51,184 bases of DNA from Arthrobacter sp. AFG20 (GCF_002892795.1 NZ_PJMC01000025.1:1-51184); one strand, 5' to 3'; shown: positions 7,368-16,177, counted from the first letter of the stretch. A program made the numbers and translations. Notes: generated by a model from the letters alone, not told the origin.

Positions 7368-8441
7368 TCAGAGCTCGGCCTTGCCCTGCCGCCAGTACCC
7401 CATGAACGCCACCTGCTTCCGGTCGATCCCGACGTCGCGGACCAGGTAGCGCCGCATCTCCTTGATAACCCCGGCTTCCCCGGCGATCCATGCGTAGAAC
7501 GGCAGGGCGCCGGCAGGCTTGTCGGGGTTCTTCGTGGCGCTGACCGCGGCGGCACCGAGACGGGCCGGGGTTTCCCAGAGGATCTCCTGGTCAACGTTCA
7601 CGTCGTCGGGCTCCGGGCCGGCGGCGTCAGCGGACTTGATGCCCACCCAGCCCGGCACGGGGACAGCCGCGCGCACCGCCTCCTGCAGGAGCTCGCCGTG
7701 CGGCCGGGATCTGCCGATCGAGGCGCCGCGTGCCAGCCAGGTGATTTCGACGTCGGCCGCCGTTTCCAGGTCCAGGAAGTCACCGGCCTCCGGCACTTCC
7801 AGGAAGGCATGCCCGGTCATGTAGCCGGGCAGGCTTTCGAGAATGGCGCTGATCGCTGGGACAGCCGTCTCGTCGCCGGCCAGGAGCACATGCCCGGCCA
7901 GGCCCGGCCGCCATTCGATGCCCGAATACGTCTCTGCGGTGACGCAGTGCGCCGCCCGGTTGTTCGGCCCGATCAGGGCGAGGGCGTCGCCCGGCTTGGC
8001 CGTGAGCGCCCAGTTCGCCGCGGGACCGCCGTTGCCATCGGCGTCGAAATGCATCACGAAGTCGACGTCGATCTCCGGGTAGACGGCGTCCAGCCGGGCC
8101 TGCCGGACGGTGTAGGTGCGCATGGAGCCGCGGGTGGCCGGATCCATGGCCAGCCACTCCTGGTACCAACCGCTCTCCTCCATCCGGAACTTTGGCAGCG
8201 GAAGCCGGCTGCCGTCCGGCGCCAGCGACGGGATCATGAGTTTGATGCGCAGGTCCAGGCTGTCCCCGTGGACACCGAAGTCGCGCAGCGAGTAGCCGCC
8301 GAACGTCACGCGCCGGAAGTTCGGGCTCAGCTCCTGCACGGCCGAGACGGTGACATCAAACGCGAGGGTCATCGGCTCGGTGGCGAGGCCGGGACGGTCC
8401 GCGATGGAGGTGCGGGCGGAACCATTCTGTTTTGCACTCAT
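7368..8441 (-). CDS. Siderophore-interacting protein (FAD-dependent ferric-siderophore reductase)
   Basis: The 357-residue protein matches the SIP/ViuB family: an N-terminal FAD-binding barrel with RTYTVR (about 107-112) and a C-terminal NAD(P)H-like half with LLAGDETAVPAI (about 186-197), FYAWIAGEAGVIKEMRRYL and the terminal GYWRQGK. These enzymes reduce Fe3+ in imported siderophores in the cytoplasm to release Fe2+. It is the last gene of the uptake operon and overlaps the ATPase gene by 4 nt (ATGA). The protein is longer than many family members because of loops near 70-95 and 255-285. Confidence 0.92.
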   Translation of the reverse strand: MSAKQNGSARTSIADRPGLATEPMTLAFDVTVSAVQELSPNFRRVTFGGYSLRDFGVHGDSLDLRIKLMIPSLAPDGSRLPLPKFRMEESGWYQEWLAMDPATRGSMRTYTVRQARLDAVYPEIDVDFVMHFDADGNGGPAANWALTAKPGDALALIGPNNRAAHCVTAETYSGIEWRPGLAGHVLLAGDETAVPAISAILESLPGYMTGHAFLEVPEAGDFLDLETAADVEITWLARGASIGRSRPHGELLQEAVRAAVPVPGWVGIKSADAAGPEPDDVNVDQEILWETPARLGAAAVSATKNPDKPAGALPFYAWIAGEAGVIKEMRRYLVRDVGIDRKQVAFMGYWRQGKAEL

Positions 8442-9265
8442 GAGGCCATCTCCAGGGTCGGGGTCGGAACTTTTGGGTCGGCGTGGTGCCTGCCGAGGGG
8501 GATGACCAGCGGAGTGCCGGACACCGGGTCCGGCACCACCCGGGAGTCCAGCCCGAAGACGTTCCGCACCAGCTCCTCGGTAATCACGCTGGACGCTGCG
8601 CCCTCGGCGACGATCTGCCCGGCCTTCAGGGCGATGACATGGTCGGCGTACCGCGCCGCGAGGTTGAGGTCGTGCAGCACAATCGCCACGGTCGTGCCGC
8701 GCTGGCGGTTGAGGTCGGTGACCAGGTCCAGCACCTCAACCTGGTGCGCCAGGTCCAGGTAAGTGGTGGGCTCGTCGAGCAGCAGCACGTCCGTTTCCTG
8801 GGCGAGCGCCATGGCAATCCACACCCGCTGGCGCTGTCCGCCGGAGAGTTCGTCGACGTTCCGCCCGGCGAGCTCCAGCGTTTCGGTGGCTTCCAGCGCG
8901 CGCTGCACGGCGGCGTCGTCCCTCTCCGACCAGCTGCGGAAGAAGCCTTGGTGCGGGTACCGCCCGCGCCCCACCAGGTCTCGCACGGTGATGCCGTCCG
9001 GCGCCGTCGGGTGCTGCGGGAGCAGGCCAAGGGTGCGTGCCAGTTCGCGCGCCGGGCGGGTGTGGATGTCCTTGCCGTCGAGGGTGACCGTGCCGCCGGC
9101 CGGCTTCAGGAGCCGGGACAGCCCCCGCAGCAGCGTGGATTTTCCGCAGGCATTGGCGCCCACGATCATGGTCACCCTACCCTCGGGAATCTCCGCCGTG
9201 AGGTTTTCCACGACCCGGCGCTGGTCGTACTGCAGGGTGAGGTCCCGGGCATGCAGAACAGCCAT
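8438..9265 (-). CDS. Iron-siderophore ABC transporter ATPase
   Basis: Starting at the ATG 9263-9265 (AAAGGA upstream) gives 275 residues. All ABC ATPase motifs are intact: Walker A GANACGKST (36-44), Q-loop Q84, signature LSGGQ (140-144), Walker B VLLLDEP (160-166) and H-loop His198. It matches the FepC/FecE/FhuC group that powers FecCD-type permeases. Its start shares one base with the stop of the permease gene (TGATG). It should work with the two permeases and the binding lipoprotein of the same operon. Confidence 0.95.
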   Translation of the reverse strand: MAVLHARDLTLQYDQRRVVENLTAEIPEGRVTMIVGANACGKSTLLRGLSRLLKPAGGTVTLDGKDIHTRPARELARTLGLLPQHPTAPDGITVRDLVGRGRYPHQGFFRSWSERDDAAVQRALEATETLELAGRNVDELSGGQRQRVWIAMALAQETDVLLLDEPTTYLDLAHQVEVLDLVTDLNRQRGTTVAIVLHDLNLAARYADHVIALKAGQIVAEGAASSVITEELVRNVFGLDSRVVPDPVSGTPLVIPLGRHHADPKVPTPTLEMAS

Positions 9266-10413
9266 CAGGCATCCTTTCGGTTGGACGTGACCAGGAGCCA
9301 CAGCAGGAACGGGGCCCCGAGGGCGCCGGTGACGACGCCGACCGGCAGGACGGTGCCGTCCAGCAGCAGCGGGGCGATATTGGCGGCGAAATAGTCCGCC
9401 GCCAGGACGATCAGGGCGCCCACCAGGGCCGACGCCGGGAGGCTGGCGCGGCCGGTGAAGCGGCGCGCGATGGGGCCGGCCAGAAAGGCGACGAACGCCA
9501 CCGGCCCGGCGGCCGCCGTCGCCACTGCGGCGAGCGCGACGGCGGTGAGCACCAGACCCAGCCGGGTCGCGGCCACGCGGATGCCGAGTCCCGCGGCGGC
9601 GTCGTCCCCCAATTCGAGGATGCGCAGCGGTCCGGCCAGCAGTGCGGCGACCGGGACCAGGACCACCAGCGTCAGGGCCAGCACGCCCGCACGGTCCCAG
9701 CTGGCGGAGTTAAGCGAGCCGTTGATCCAAATCAGCGCCTCCGCGGCGGTGCGGATGTCGGCCCGGGTCATGAGGAAGCTGACCATGGCGTGCAGCGCGG
9801 CGGCGATGCCCACGCCGGCAAGGACGAGGCGGTTGCCGGCCGCGTTCCCGCGGTTGCCGCCGCCGAGACCCAGGGAACCGGTGCGGGAGATGCCGTAAAT
9901 CAGCGCTGCCACGGCCATCCCACCGCCGAGCGCAGACCCGGACACCACGGCACCGGAGGCCCCGAACACCACGATGGCCAGTACCGCTGCAGCGCTGGCG
10001 CCATAGCTGATGCCGATCACGTCCGGGCTGGCCAGCGGGTTGCGGAGCATGGTCTGGAACAGCGCGCCCGAGAGCCCGAAGGCCACCCCGATCAGCGTGC
10101 CGATGACTGCCCGTGGCAGCTTGGCCTCCATCACGATGAAGCTGGCGCCGGGGATCTTCTCGCCGCCGGTGAAGTGGGTGGCGAGGATTTTGAAGAAGTC
10201 GGGGATGGTCACGGTGTAGCTGCCCAGCAGGATGCTGGCGGCCAACAGAAGCACGACGCCGGCGGCCAGTACCGCCGTCCGGTTCAGCAGGCACCGGCTC
10301 AGCAGGCTCCGCCCCCGGTTCGAAGCGCGAACGGGCAGATAAGGCCCTGTTTCAGCGGTTTTGAGGGCATTATCTGCCCGTTCCCGCATCCTGGTGTTCA
10401 CGTCGAAGGTCAC
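9265..10413 (-). CDS. FecCD-family iron-siderophore permease (second subunit)
   Basis: The gene starts at GTG 10411-10413, overlapping the upstream permease stop by 4 nt (GTGA), and encodes 382 residues. It has a roughly 50-residue cytoplasmic N terminus and then the multi-span FecCD pattern with PRAVIGTLIGVAFGLSGALFQTMLRNPLASPDVIGIS-type segments and the ATPase-contact region ELGDDAAAGLG. An open frame continues far upstream out of register with the first permease; it is a composition artefact. It pairs with the permease at 10410-11519. Confidence 0.94.
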   Translation of the reverse strand: MTFDVNTRMRERADNALKTAETGPYLPVRASNRGRSLLSRCLLNRTAVLAAGVVLLLAASILLGSYTVTIPDFFKILATHFTGGEKIPGASFIVMEAKLPRAVIGTLIGVAFGLSGALFQTMLRNPLASPDVIGISYGASAAAVLAIVVFGASGAVVSGSALGGGMAVAALIYGISRTGSLGLGGGNRGNAAGNRLVLAGVGIAAALHAMVSFLMTRADIRTAAEALIWINGSLNSASWDRAGVLALTLVVLVPVAALLAGPLRILELGDDAAAGLGIRVAATRLGLVLTAVALAAVATAAAGPVAFVAFLAGPIARRFTGRASLPASALVGALIVLAADYFAANIAPLLLDGTVLPVGVVTGALGAPFLLWLLVTSNRKDA

Positions 10414-11519
10414 AGGCCTGCCGCCTTGCCGCGGCGGACCAGCCAAACGAAGACGGGCGCGCCGACCAGGGCGGTCATGATGCCGGCCGGAACCTCGCCG
10501 GGAAGCAGGACTACGCGGCCCACGATGTCTGCCACCAGCAGCAGCACGGGTGCGAGCACGGCGGAGAACGGCAAAATCCAGCGGTAGTCGGGGCCGGTCA
10601 GGGAGCGGACGGCGTGCGGAACAACGAGGCCCACGAATCCGATGGGGCCTGCCAGCGCGGTCGCCGAACCGCACAGCAGGACGATGCCCAGCGCGGTGAC
10701 CGCCCGCGCCAGGCCGACATTTTGGCCCAGGCCGCGGGCGACGTCCTCGCCGAGCGCCAGGCTGTTGAGGACCCTTCCGGCCACAAGCACGATCAGTGCC
10801 CCCACGACGAGGAACGGCAGCCCGGGCAGCACCACGGACCAGTCGCGCCCCGCAATGCCACCCACCTGCCAGAAGCGGAAACGGTCCAGGGTGTCCTGGC
10901 TGGATACCAGGATGACGTTCATCAGCGAGAACAGCCCCGCGCTCAGTGCGGCGCCCGCCAGGGCGAGCTTGACCGGCGTCGCACCGTCCCGGCCCATGGA
11001 CGCGATGAGGTAAACGACGACGGCGGCAGCGGCCGCGCCGATGAACGCGAACCAGATGTAGCCGGTCAGGGAGGAGACGCCGAAGACGTAGATCCCGGTG
11101 ACCACGGCAAGCGCGGCACCGGCGTTGACGCCGATGATGCCCGGGTCGGCCAGCGGGTTGCGGGCGACGCCCTGCATGGCTGCGCCCGCCAGGCCCAGCG
11201 CTGCACCGGCGAGCAGGCCGAGGACGGTCCGCGGGATCCGGGCGTGCACCACGGCATGGTCGCCGTCCGCCGGGTTGAACCGGATCAGGGCCTCCGAGAC
11301 GGTTTCCAGGGGCAGGCCGCGGGCGCCGACGGCAAGTGAGGCGCAACAGACAACAACGAGCACGACGACGGCGGCCAGCAGCCAGGCGGCGCGCGGCCCG
11401 GGGACCTTGCGCGCGGGCTGGGCGCGAACGGACAGTTGTGCCCCCTCAGCTGCGGCCGCAGGCGCCCCAAGTGTACGTTCGCGCCGGGTGGTGGGCGCCG
11501 GCGCCGTGCTCGGTGTCAT
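10410..11519 (-). CDS. FecCD-family iron-siderophore permease (first subunit)
   Basis: The ATG at 11517-11519 gives 369 residues. Family blocks include RIPRTVLGLLAGAALGLAGA, MQGVARNPLADPGIIGVNAG and the ATPase-coupling segment LNSLALGEDVARGLG, plus about ten hydrophobic spans. FecCD proteins form a heterodimeric channel for ferric siderophores. It follows the binding-protein gene by 14 nt and overlaps the second permease gene, so it is part of one operon. An open frame extends upstream past the chosen start into the lipoprotein gene and is ignored. Confidence 0.94.
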   Translation of the reverse strand: MTPSTAPAPTTRRERTLGAPAAAAEGAQLSVRAQPARKVPGPRAAWLLAAVVVLVVVCCASLAVGARGLPLETVSEALIRFNPADGDHAVVHARIPRTVLGLLAGAALGLAGAAMQGVARNPLADPGIIGVNAGAALAVVTGIYVFGVSSLTGYIWFAFIGAAAAAVVVYLIASMGRDGATPVKLALAGAALSAGLFSLMNVILVSSQDTLDRFRFWQVGGIAGRDWSVVLPGLPFLVVGALIVLVAGRVLNSLALGEDVARGLGQNVGLARAVTALGIVLLCGSATALAGPIGFVGLVVPHAVRSLTGPDYRWILPFSAVLAPVLLLVADIVGRVVLLPGEVPAGIMTALVGAPVFVWLVRRGKAAGL

Positions 11520-11533
11520 GGGAAGTTGCCTGT

Positions 11534-12655
11534 CTAGACCGCGTCGGCGGCCTTCGCCAGCTGCGGCAGGAACGTGTCCAGCGACCACGGCAGGCTCAGC
11601 GGCGAGGAGGCCGAGATGGACAGGGTGAGCGTGTTGTCCGAGTCGGCGACCATGGCACCGTTCTTGACGGCCGGGATCTGGCCCAGCAGCGGGTCCGACT
11701 TGATGGAATCGGTGGTCTTGGCGTCCGGAACCCAGGTCACGAAAATGTCGGACTCGAGTTCGTTGGCCTTCTCCGCCGACCACTCGATGAAGAATTCCTT
11801 GGATCCCTTCGAGTTCTCCTCCACCACCGGGGCAAGCTTCATGCCGATCTCGCTGAGGAAGCGCGGACGGTTGTCGTTGGCGGTGTACACGTTCACGCCG
11901 TCGCTCTTGGCCGGCTCGAGGTTTCCGTAGATGAAGCTCTTTCCCGCGAGCTGCGGGTAGGCAGCGACCTTGTCCTTGACGGTGGCCTCGGTGTCGGCGA
12001 TCAGCTTCGTGGCTTCGGCTTCCTTGCCCAGCGCCTTGCCGATGATGCTCGTGGAGTCCTGCCAGGAGGTGCCGTAGGCCAGCTCGGGATGCGCAACCAC
12101 GGGGGCGATTTCGCTGAGCTTCTTGTAGTCCTCTTCCGTCAGGCCGGAGTAGGCACCCAGGATGACGTCCGGATTGAGCTTGGCGATCTCAGTGAAGTTG
12201 ATGCCGTCGGCCTCGGAGAACTGGACCGGCGCCTTGTCCGACCCGAAGCCGGCGCCGAGCTCCTCCAGCGCGGCGTCCTTCCACGGCGTCGAGCCCTTGG
12301 CGTTGCCGCCCCACTCGTTCTTGGGCACGCCCACCGGAACCACGCCCAGCGCGATGGCAACGTCGTCGTTGACCCAGGAGACCGTGACGACGCGCTTGGG
12401 CTGCTCCTTGATGGTGGTTTCGCCAAAGACGTGCTTGATGGTGACCGGGAACTGCGCACTGGCGGATGAAGTGGCGCTGGCTTCCGAAGCAGAAGAAGCG
12501 GCCGGCCCGGTGGAGCATGCGGCCAGGGAGAGCGCCGCGGCGGCGAGGACGGCGGTGGCCTTGCCGGCGGTCTTGAGGAGGGAGCGGCGTGTGGTGCCAG
12601 CGGCAGCGGTGCCGCCGGTAACGGCGGACCAGCCGGGGAAGAGGGGGGAAGTCAC
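11534..12655 (-). CDS. Iron-siderophore binding lipoprotein
   Basis: The 373-residue protein has a signal peptide with twin arginines (Arg23-Arg24, TRRSLLK) and a lipobox LAAC (44-47), so it is an exported lipoprotein, possibly through Tat. After a Ser/Ala-rich linker comes the FepB/FhuD-like helical-backbone fold: TIKHVFGETTIKEQPKRVV, LNPDVILG near 165 and the C-terminal lobe. It captures the ferric siderophore for the permease pair. It is the first gene of the operon and lies directly behind an IdeR-like box. The siderophore is not identifiable. Confidence 0.93.
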   Translation of the reverse strand: MTSPLFPGWSAVTGGTAAAGTTRRSLLKTAGKATAVLAAAALSLAACSTGPAASSASEASATSSASAQFPVTIKHVFGETTIKEQPKRVVTVSWVNDDVAIALGVVPVGVPKNEWGGNAKGSTPWKDAALEELGAGFGSDKAPVQFSEADGINFTEIAKLNPDVILGAYSGLTEEDYKKLSEIAPVVAHPELAYGTSWQDSTSIIGKALGKEAEATKLIADTEATVKDKVAAYPQLAGKSFIYGNLEPAKSDGVNVYTANDNRPRFLSEIGMKLAPVVEENSKGSKEFFIEWSAEKANELESDIFVTWVPDAKTTDSIKSDPLLGQIPAVKNGAMVADSDNTLTLSISASSPLSLPWSLDTFLPQLAKAADAV

Positions 12656-12663
12656 GGAACTCC

Positions 12664-12701
12664 TTAGGTGAATGAAGCGAACCTAAGTAAGGCTAGCCTA
12701 T
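12664..12701 (-). promoter_or_regulatory. IdeR/DtxR-like iron box
   Basis: The 19 bases at 12683-12701 (CTAAGTAAGGCTAGCCTAT) agree at 14 of 19 positions with the IdeR consensus TTAGGTTAGGCTAACCTAA, as I recall it. A second inverted repeat TTAGGT-N11-ACCTAA (12664-12686) overlaps it. Together they lie just upstream of the siderophore-binding lipoprotein, so iron repression of the whole uptake operon is expected. Confidence 0.65.
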
Positions 12702-12722
12702 CCTTTCGTGCATTACGAAAGG
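12702..12722. promoter_or_regulatory. Inverted repeat in the divergent intergenic region
   Basis: CCTTTCGT (12702-12709) and ACGAAAGG (12715-12722) form perfect 8-bp arms around a 5-nt spacer. It abuts the iron box. It could be an operator for the iron operon or the divergent MFS gene; its regulator is unknown. Confidence 0.5.
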
Positions 12723-12781
12723 TTTGCGTCACGTAATTGCCCCGAGTGGCCAGAGTTACTGTAAACGGCCTTGCCAGCAAA

Positions 12782-12826
12782 GGGTGAACAATGGTTCACT
12801 TGAAGGAGTAAACGCCCGTTCACCCG
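12782..12826 (+). promoter_or_regulatory. TetR-type operator candidate upstream of the MFS gene
   Basis: GTGAAC-AATG-GTTCAC (12784-12799) is a perfect 6-bp inverted repeat, and a third half-site GTTCACCC lies at 12819-12826, pairing with GGGTGAAC at 12782-12789. It is 65 nt upstream of the MFS start. The TetR gene is co-transcribed downstream, so it is the natural candidate regulator. Confidence 0.5.
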
Positions 12827-12863
12827 CTCGGGCACATACCCTCCACAAAGGCCTGCCGCGCAC

Positions 12864-14855
12864 ATGACAGCACCCCCTTCCCCTGCACTCTCTGCCCCGA
12901 AGCCGACCCGCAGCCCGTCCGCCATCACCACCGTCCTTGCGCTCAGCGGCACGCTCGTGGCACTCATGCAGACCCTGGTGGTGCCGCTGCTGCCCGACTT
13001 TCCGCGGATCCTGTCGGTCACTCCAGACGACGCGTCCTGGCTGGTGACCGCCACGCTCCTGGCCAGCGCCGTCGCCACTCCGATCGTGTCCCGCAGCGCC
13101 GACATGTACGGCAAGCGGAAGATGATGGTTATCTGCCTGGCCATCATGGTGGCCGGTTCGGTCATGGCCGCCCTGGGCGGGACCTTCCTGTGGCTGATTA
13201 TCGGGCGGGCGCTTCAGGGGTTCTCCGCGTCACTGATCCCGGCGGGCATCAGCATCATGCGCGATGAACTGCCCAAGGAAAAGATGGGCTCCGCGGTGGC
13301 ACTCATGAGCGCCACCCTTGGCATCGGCAGCGCCATGGGCCTGCCGCTCGCCGGCCTGCTCTATGAAAGCCTCGGCTGGACGTCAATTTTCTGGGTCTCC
13401 GCGGCCGCCGGCGCGCTGCTGCTGCTGGCGGTTGTGCTCGTGGTTCCGGAGTCCAAGGTGCGCACTCCCGGCCGCTTCGACTACGCGGGCGCGCTGGTGC
13501 TCTCCGCCGCGCTGGGATCACTGCTGCTGGCCATTTCCAAGGGCGGCGCCTGGGGCTGGGGCTCGGAACCCGTGCTGCTGCTGTTCCTCGCGGCGGCGCT
13601 GCTGCTGGCCGCCTGGATTCCCTACGAGCTCAGGGTGGGCCAGCCCATGGTGGACCTTCGCACCACGGCGCGGAGGCCTGTCCTGATGACCAACCTCGCG
13701 TCGCTGCTGATCGGTTTCGCGATGTTCGCCAACATGCTCCTCACCACCCAGCAGCTCCAGCTCCCCGCCGCCACTGGCTACGGGTTTGAACTGAGCGTCA
13801 TCACGGCAGGCCTGTGTATGGTGCCCTCCGGGCTGGCCATGGTGGTGTTCGCCCCGGTGTCCGGCGGCATCATCCGACGCTTCGGCGGCAGGTCCGCCCT
13901 GATGACGGGAGCGGCCGTGATGATCGTCGGGTACGTGGGCCGGGTCTTCTTTTACGACTCCATCACCTGGGTAATCATTGGTTCCACCGTGGTGAGCGTC
14001 GGCACGGCCATTGCCTATGCCGCCATGCCGACGCTGATCATGGGCGCCGTCCCGATCACGGAGACCGCCTCCGCCAACGGCCTCAACAGCCTGGTCCGCT
14101 CTATTGGCACGTCGACCTCCAGCGCCGCCGTCGCCGCAGTACTGACCTCGGTCACCATTCCGCTCGGCGCCGCCCGGTTGCCCTCGTTCGATGCGTTCCG
14201 GGATGTGTTCTGGATGGCCGCGCTGGCTTCCGCCGCCTCCGTTCTCGCCGCCATTTTCATTCCGCGCATCACCAGCCACCGCCCCGCCGCGCCGGCAGCA
14301 GCAGAACTGGTGGTGCAGGGGCGCGTCCTGGCACCCGACCACCGCCCGCTCACTCCCGCCGTCGTCACCGTCCTCCAGACGAAGGGCGAGCCGGTCGACT
14401 GGAGCCGGGTGGACACTGACGGCAACTATTCGGTGGCGCTGCCTGGCGCCGGGAAGTACCTCGTGGTGGCCAACGCGGCGGGCTGGGCGCCGATGGCCGA
14501 GGTCTTCGATTTCGACGGGCGCACGCTGAGGCAGAACTTCCTCCTGCAGGAGCGGCTGGAAATCAGGGGCCGGGCGGCCATCGGCCGCGAGCCCGTGACC
14601 GGCGCCGTCGTGACGCTGCTGCACGCCACCGGGGAGCATGTGGACACCGCAAGGACGGACGACGACGGCGTGTACACGCTTCCGCTGCCCGCCGCCGGAC
14701 GCTACATAGTGGCTATGCTTCATCCCGTGACTCATCAAGCCGTGGCGCGGAAGCTCGCCGTCGACAACCGGTCCGTGACCGTGGACCTAGCCGCTGAACG
14801 CGTCCCTCAAGTGAACAGCGCAGAAGGGATCGGCGGGGAGCCGGTGCGCGCATGA
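12864..14855 (+). CDS. MFS drug-efflux transporter fused to two carboxypeptidase-regulatory-like domains
   Basis: The 663-residue protein has an N-terminal DHA2/EmrB-QacA-like MFS domain (about 1-475) with multiple spans, the motif DMYGKRKMM in the loop after TM2 and GRALQGFSASLIPAGISI. The rest (about 480-645) is not MFS: it holds two similar units, each with GR..PxxxAVVTxL..GExVDxxRxDxDGxYxxxLPxAGxY, typical of CarboxypepD_reg/beta-sandwich repeats. Such soluble tails on MFS proteins are uncommon. The side of the membrane on which the tail lies depends on the span count, which I cannot fix. It overlaps the TetR gene by 4 nt. The ribosome site is weak. Confidence 0.88.
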   Translation: MTAPPSPALSAPKPTRSPSAITTVLALSGTLVALMQTLVVPLLPDFPRILSVTPDDASWLVTATLLASAVATPIVSRSADMYGKRKMMVICLAIMVAGSVMAALGGTFLWLIIGRALQGFSASLIPAGISIMRDELPKEKMGSAVALMSATLGIGSAMGLPLAGLLYESLGWTSIFWVSAAAGALLLLAVVLVVPESKVRTPGRFDYAGALVLSAALGSLLLAISKGGAWGWGSEPVLLLFLAAALLLAAWIPYELRVGQPMVDLRTTARRPVLMTNLASLLIGFAMFANMLLTTQQLQLPAATGYGFELSVITAGLCMVPSGLAMVVFAPVSGGIIRRFGGRSALMTGAAVMIVGYVGRVFFYDSITWVIIGSTVVSVGTAIAYAAMPTLIMGAVPITETASANGLNSLVRSIGTSTSSAAVAAVLTSVTIPLGAARLPSFDAFRDVFWMAALASAASVLAAIFIPRITSHRPAAPAAAELVVQGRVLAPDHRPLTPAVVTVLQTKGEPVDWSRVDTDGNYSVALPGAGKYLVVANAAGWAPMAEVFDFDGRTLRQNFLLQERLEIRGRAAIGREPVTGAVVTLLHATGEHVDTARTDDDGVYTLPLPAAGRYIVAMLHPVTHQAVARKLAVDNRSVTVDLAAERVPQVNSAEGIGGEPVRA

Positions 14856-15400
14856 GCAGCCCCAGCCAGGAAACCATCCTCACCGCGGCCGGGCGACTGT
14901 TCGGCGAACGCGGCTACCGGGCCGTGACCGTCCGCGACATCGCCGCGGAGGCCGGGGTTTCGGCGGCCCTGGTGATGAAACTGTTCATCTCCAAGGCCAA
15001 GCTGTTCGCGGCGGTGCAGCCGGACGAGTCGCTGCTCACCGAACTGACCGTGCCGGCCTCCGAGCTCGGCGGCGCCCTGGTCTTCCGCGTGCTGATGCGG
15101 CGGGAACGCGGCATGCACGAGCCGTGGGCCATTATTCCGATAAATGTTCACGATGCCCCGGATCCCGAAGCGGCGCGGAACGAGCTGCGCGAACGCTACG
15201 TCGGCAGCATCGCACAGCTGATCGGGGATACGACGCCGGACCGCCGCTACGCGTCGACTGTCACCGCGCTGATGACCGGCTTCGGCGAAACCGTGCGGAC
15301 CCTGGGACTCTTCGACGGCTGGGACTTTGACGAGCTGGTGGCCTACTACGGCGGGATCGTGCAGGCGCCGATCGACGCCTGCACGGCCGCACATTCCTAA
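14852..15400 (+). CDS. TetR-family transcriptional regulator
   Basis: The 182-residue protein has an N-terminal TetR helix-turn-helix: ETILTAAGRLFGERGYRAVTVRDIAAEAGVSAALVMKLF (about 6-44). The C-terminal ligand domain is unassigned but hydrophobic. It overlaps the MFS gene (ATGA), so both are made from one transcript. Given the inverted repeat GTGAAC-N4-GTTCAC upstream of the MFS gene, it likely represses its own operon and is released by a transported compound. The recognition helix reads SAALVMKLF instead of the usual S.G.LY.YF. Confidence 0.9.
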   Translation: MSSPSQETILTAAGRLFGERGYRAVTVRDIAAEAGVSAALVMKLFISKAKLFAAVQPDESLLTELTVPASELGGALVFRVLMRRERGMHEPWAIIPINVHDAPDPEAARNELRERYVGSIAQLIGDTTPDRRYASTVTALMTGFGETVRTLGLFDGWDFDELVAYYGGIVQAPIDACTAAHS

Positions 15401-15454
15401 CGCCCCCTGAACGCGGACCCCCTGGTTCAGCCCAGCTCAACCAGCGGAGGTTAG

Positions 15455-16177
15455 CTAGCTGTACGAGATGCTCAGCAGCAGCGCCTTGAGGGCCTGCCCC
15501 TCGGCGCCTGCCAGCCAGGACTTGGCCGCGGCGTCATTGGTGAAGGGCTTCTCGATGAACTTCACATCAGCCAGGATGACGCCGTCCCCGGCGCGGATGA
15601 TGCCGTCGAGGGCCGATCCCTGCCCCGGCTGGGGCACCCCTGCCGCCAGGTGCATCCGGTAGGTCGCGTTGCCGTCCATCCGGTCCACGTAGAACCCGTA
15701 GTGGGCGGCCGGGGCGGGTTGCGCCGCGAGTCCCGGAACCGGCGCGGACTCGTAGACTGTGCGGGTCACCGGGTGGGAGACGCCGTCGGCGACCCGTCCG
15801 GAGTACACGGTGGCCTGCTCGGTGCCGCTCGTGTCGACAACTGTGGCCGTGGCCGAGTCCGTCGGTGACCCGGCACCGGTGAAGAGCTCAACCTTCCAGT
15901 CGGCCGGGTACTTGAAGGACACATGGCCGTTCGGGAACGTGTACGTCTTCAGCTCGGCAGGTGCCGGAGCTGACGACGGCGTGGTCCCCGGCGTCGCCGC
16001 ACCGCCGGGGCCGGCAGCGGCGGAGACTGAAGGGCTCGGTGACGCCGGTGCCGTCGCGAAAGCTGCCGCGGACGATGAAGACGGGGCCGCCGACACCACG
16101 GCCCCGCAGCCAGCCAGGGAGAGGGCGGCGGCAGCAGCAAGGACAGAGACGAGGGGGGCGCGGGACGCAGGGCGCAT
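15455..16177 (-). CDS. Putative secreted lipoprotein of unknown function
   Basis: Starting at the ATG 16175-16177, with AAAGG seven nt upstream, gives 240 residues. The signal peptide ends in a lipobox LAGC (about 22-25), then an Ala/Ser/Pro-rich linker of about 50 residues. The folded part opens with YTFPNGHVSFKYPADWKVE, a beta-strand pattern seen in PsbP-like and related solute-exposed domains, but I do not recognise a defined family. An earlier in-frame ATG at 16192 lacks a ribosome site. It lies downstream of jetC on the same strand, 193 nt away, and shows no sign of being jetD. Confidence 0.75.
   Translation of the reverse strand: MRPASRAPLVSVLAAAAALSLAGCGAVVSAAPSSSSAAAFATAPASPSPSVSAAAGPGGAATPGTTPSSAPAPAELKTYTFPNGHVSFKYPADWKVELFTGAGSPTDSATATVVDTSGTEQATVYSGRVADGVSHPVTRTVYESAPVPGLAAQPAPAAHYGFYVDRMDGNATYRMHLAAGVPQPGQGSALDGIIRAGDGVILADVKFIEKPFTNDAAAKSWLAGAEGQALKALLLSISYS

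Noticed and set aside
9265..11346. A 693-codon continuous frame spanning two permease genes
   Set aside because: Only the part up to 10413 is the permease; the rest is the wrong frame of the first permease, with Arg/Pro/Gly-rich nonsense.
15455..16177. Lipoprotein gene after jetC considered as jetD
   Set aside because: It is only 240 residues, has a lipobox and no Toprim or DUF2220-type motif.
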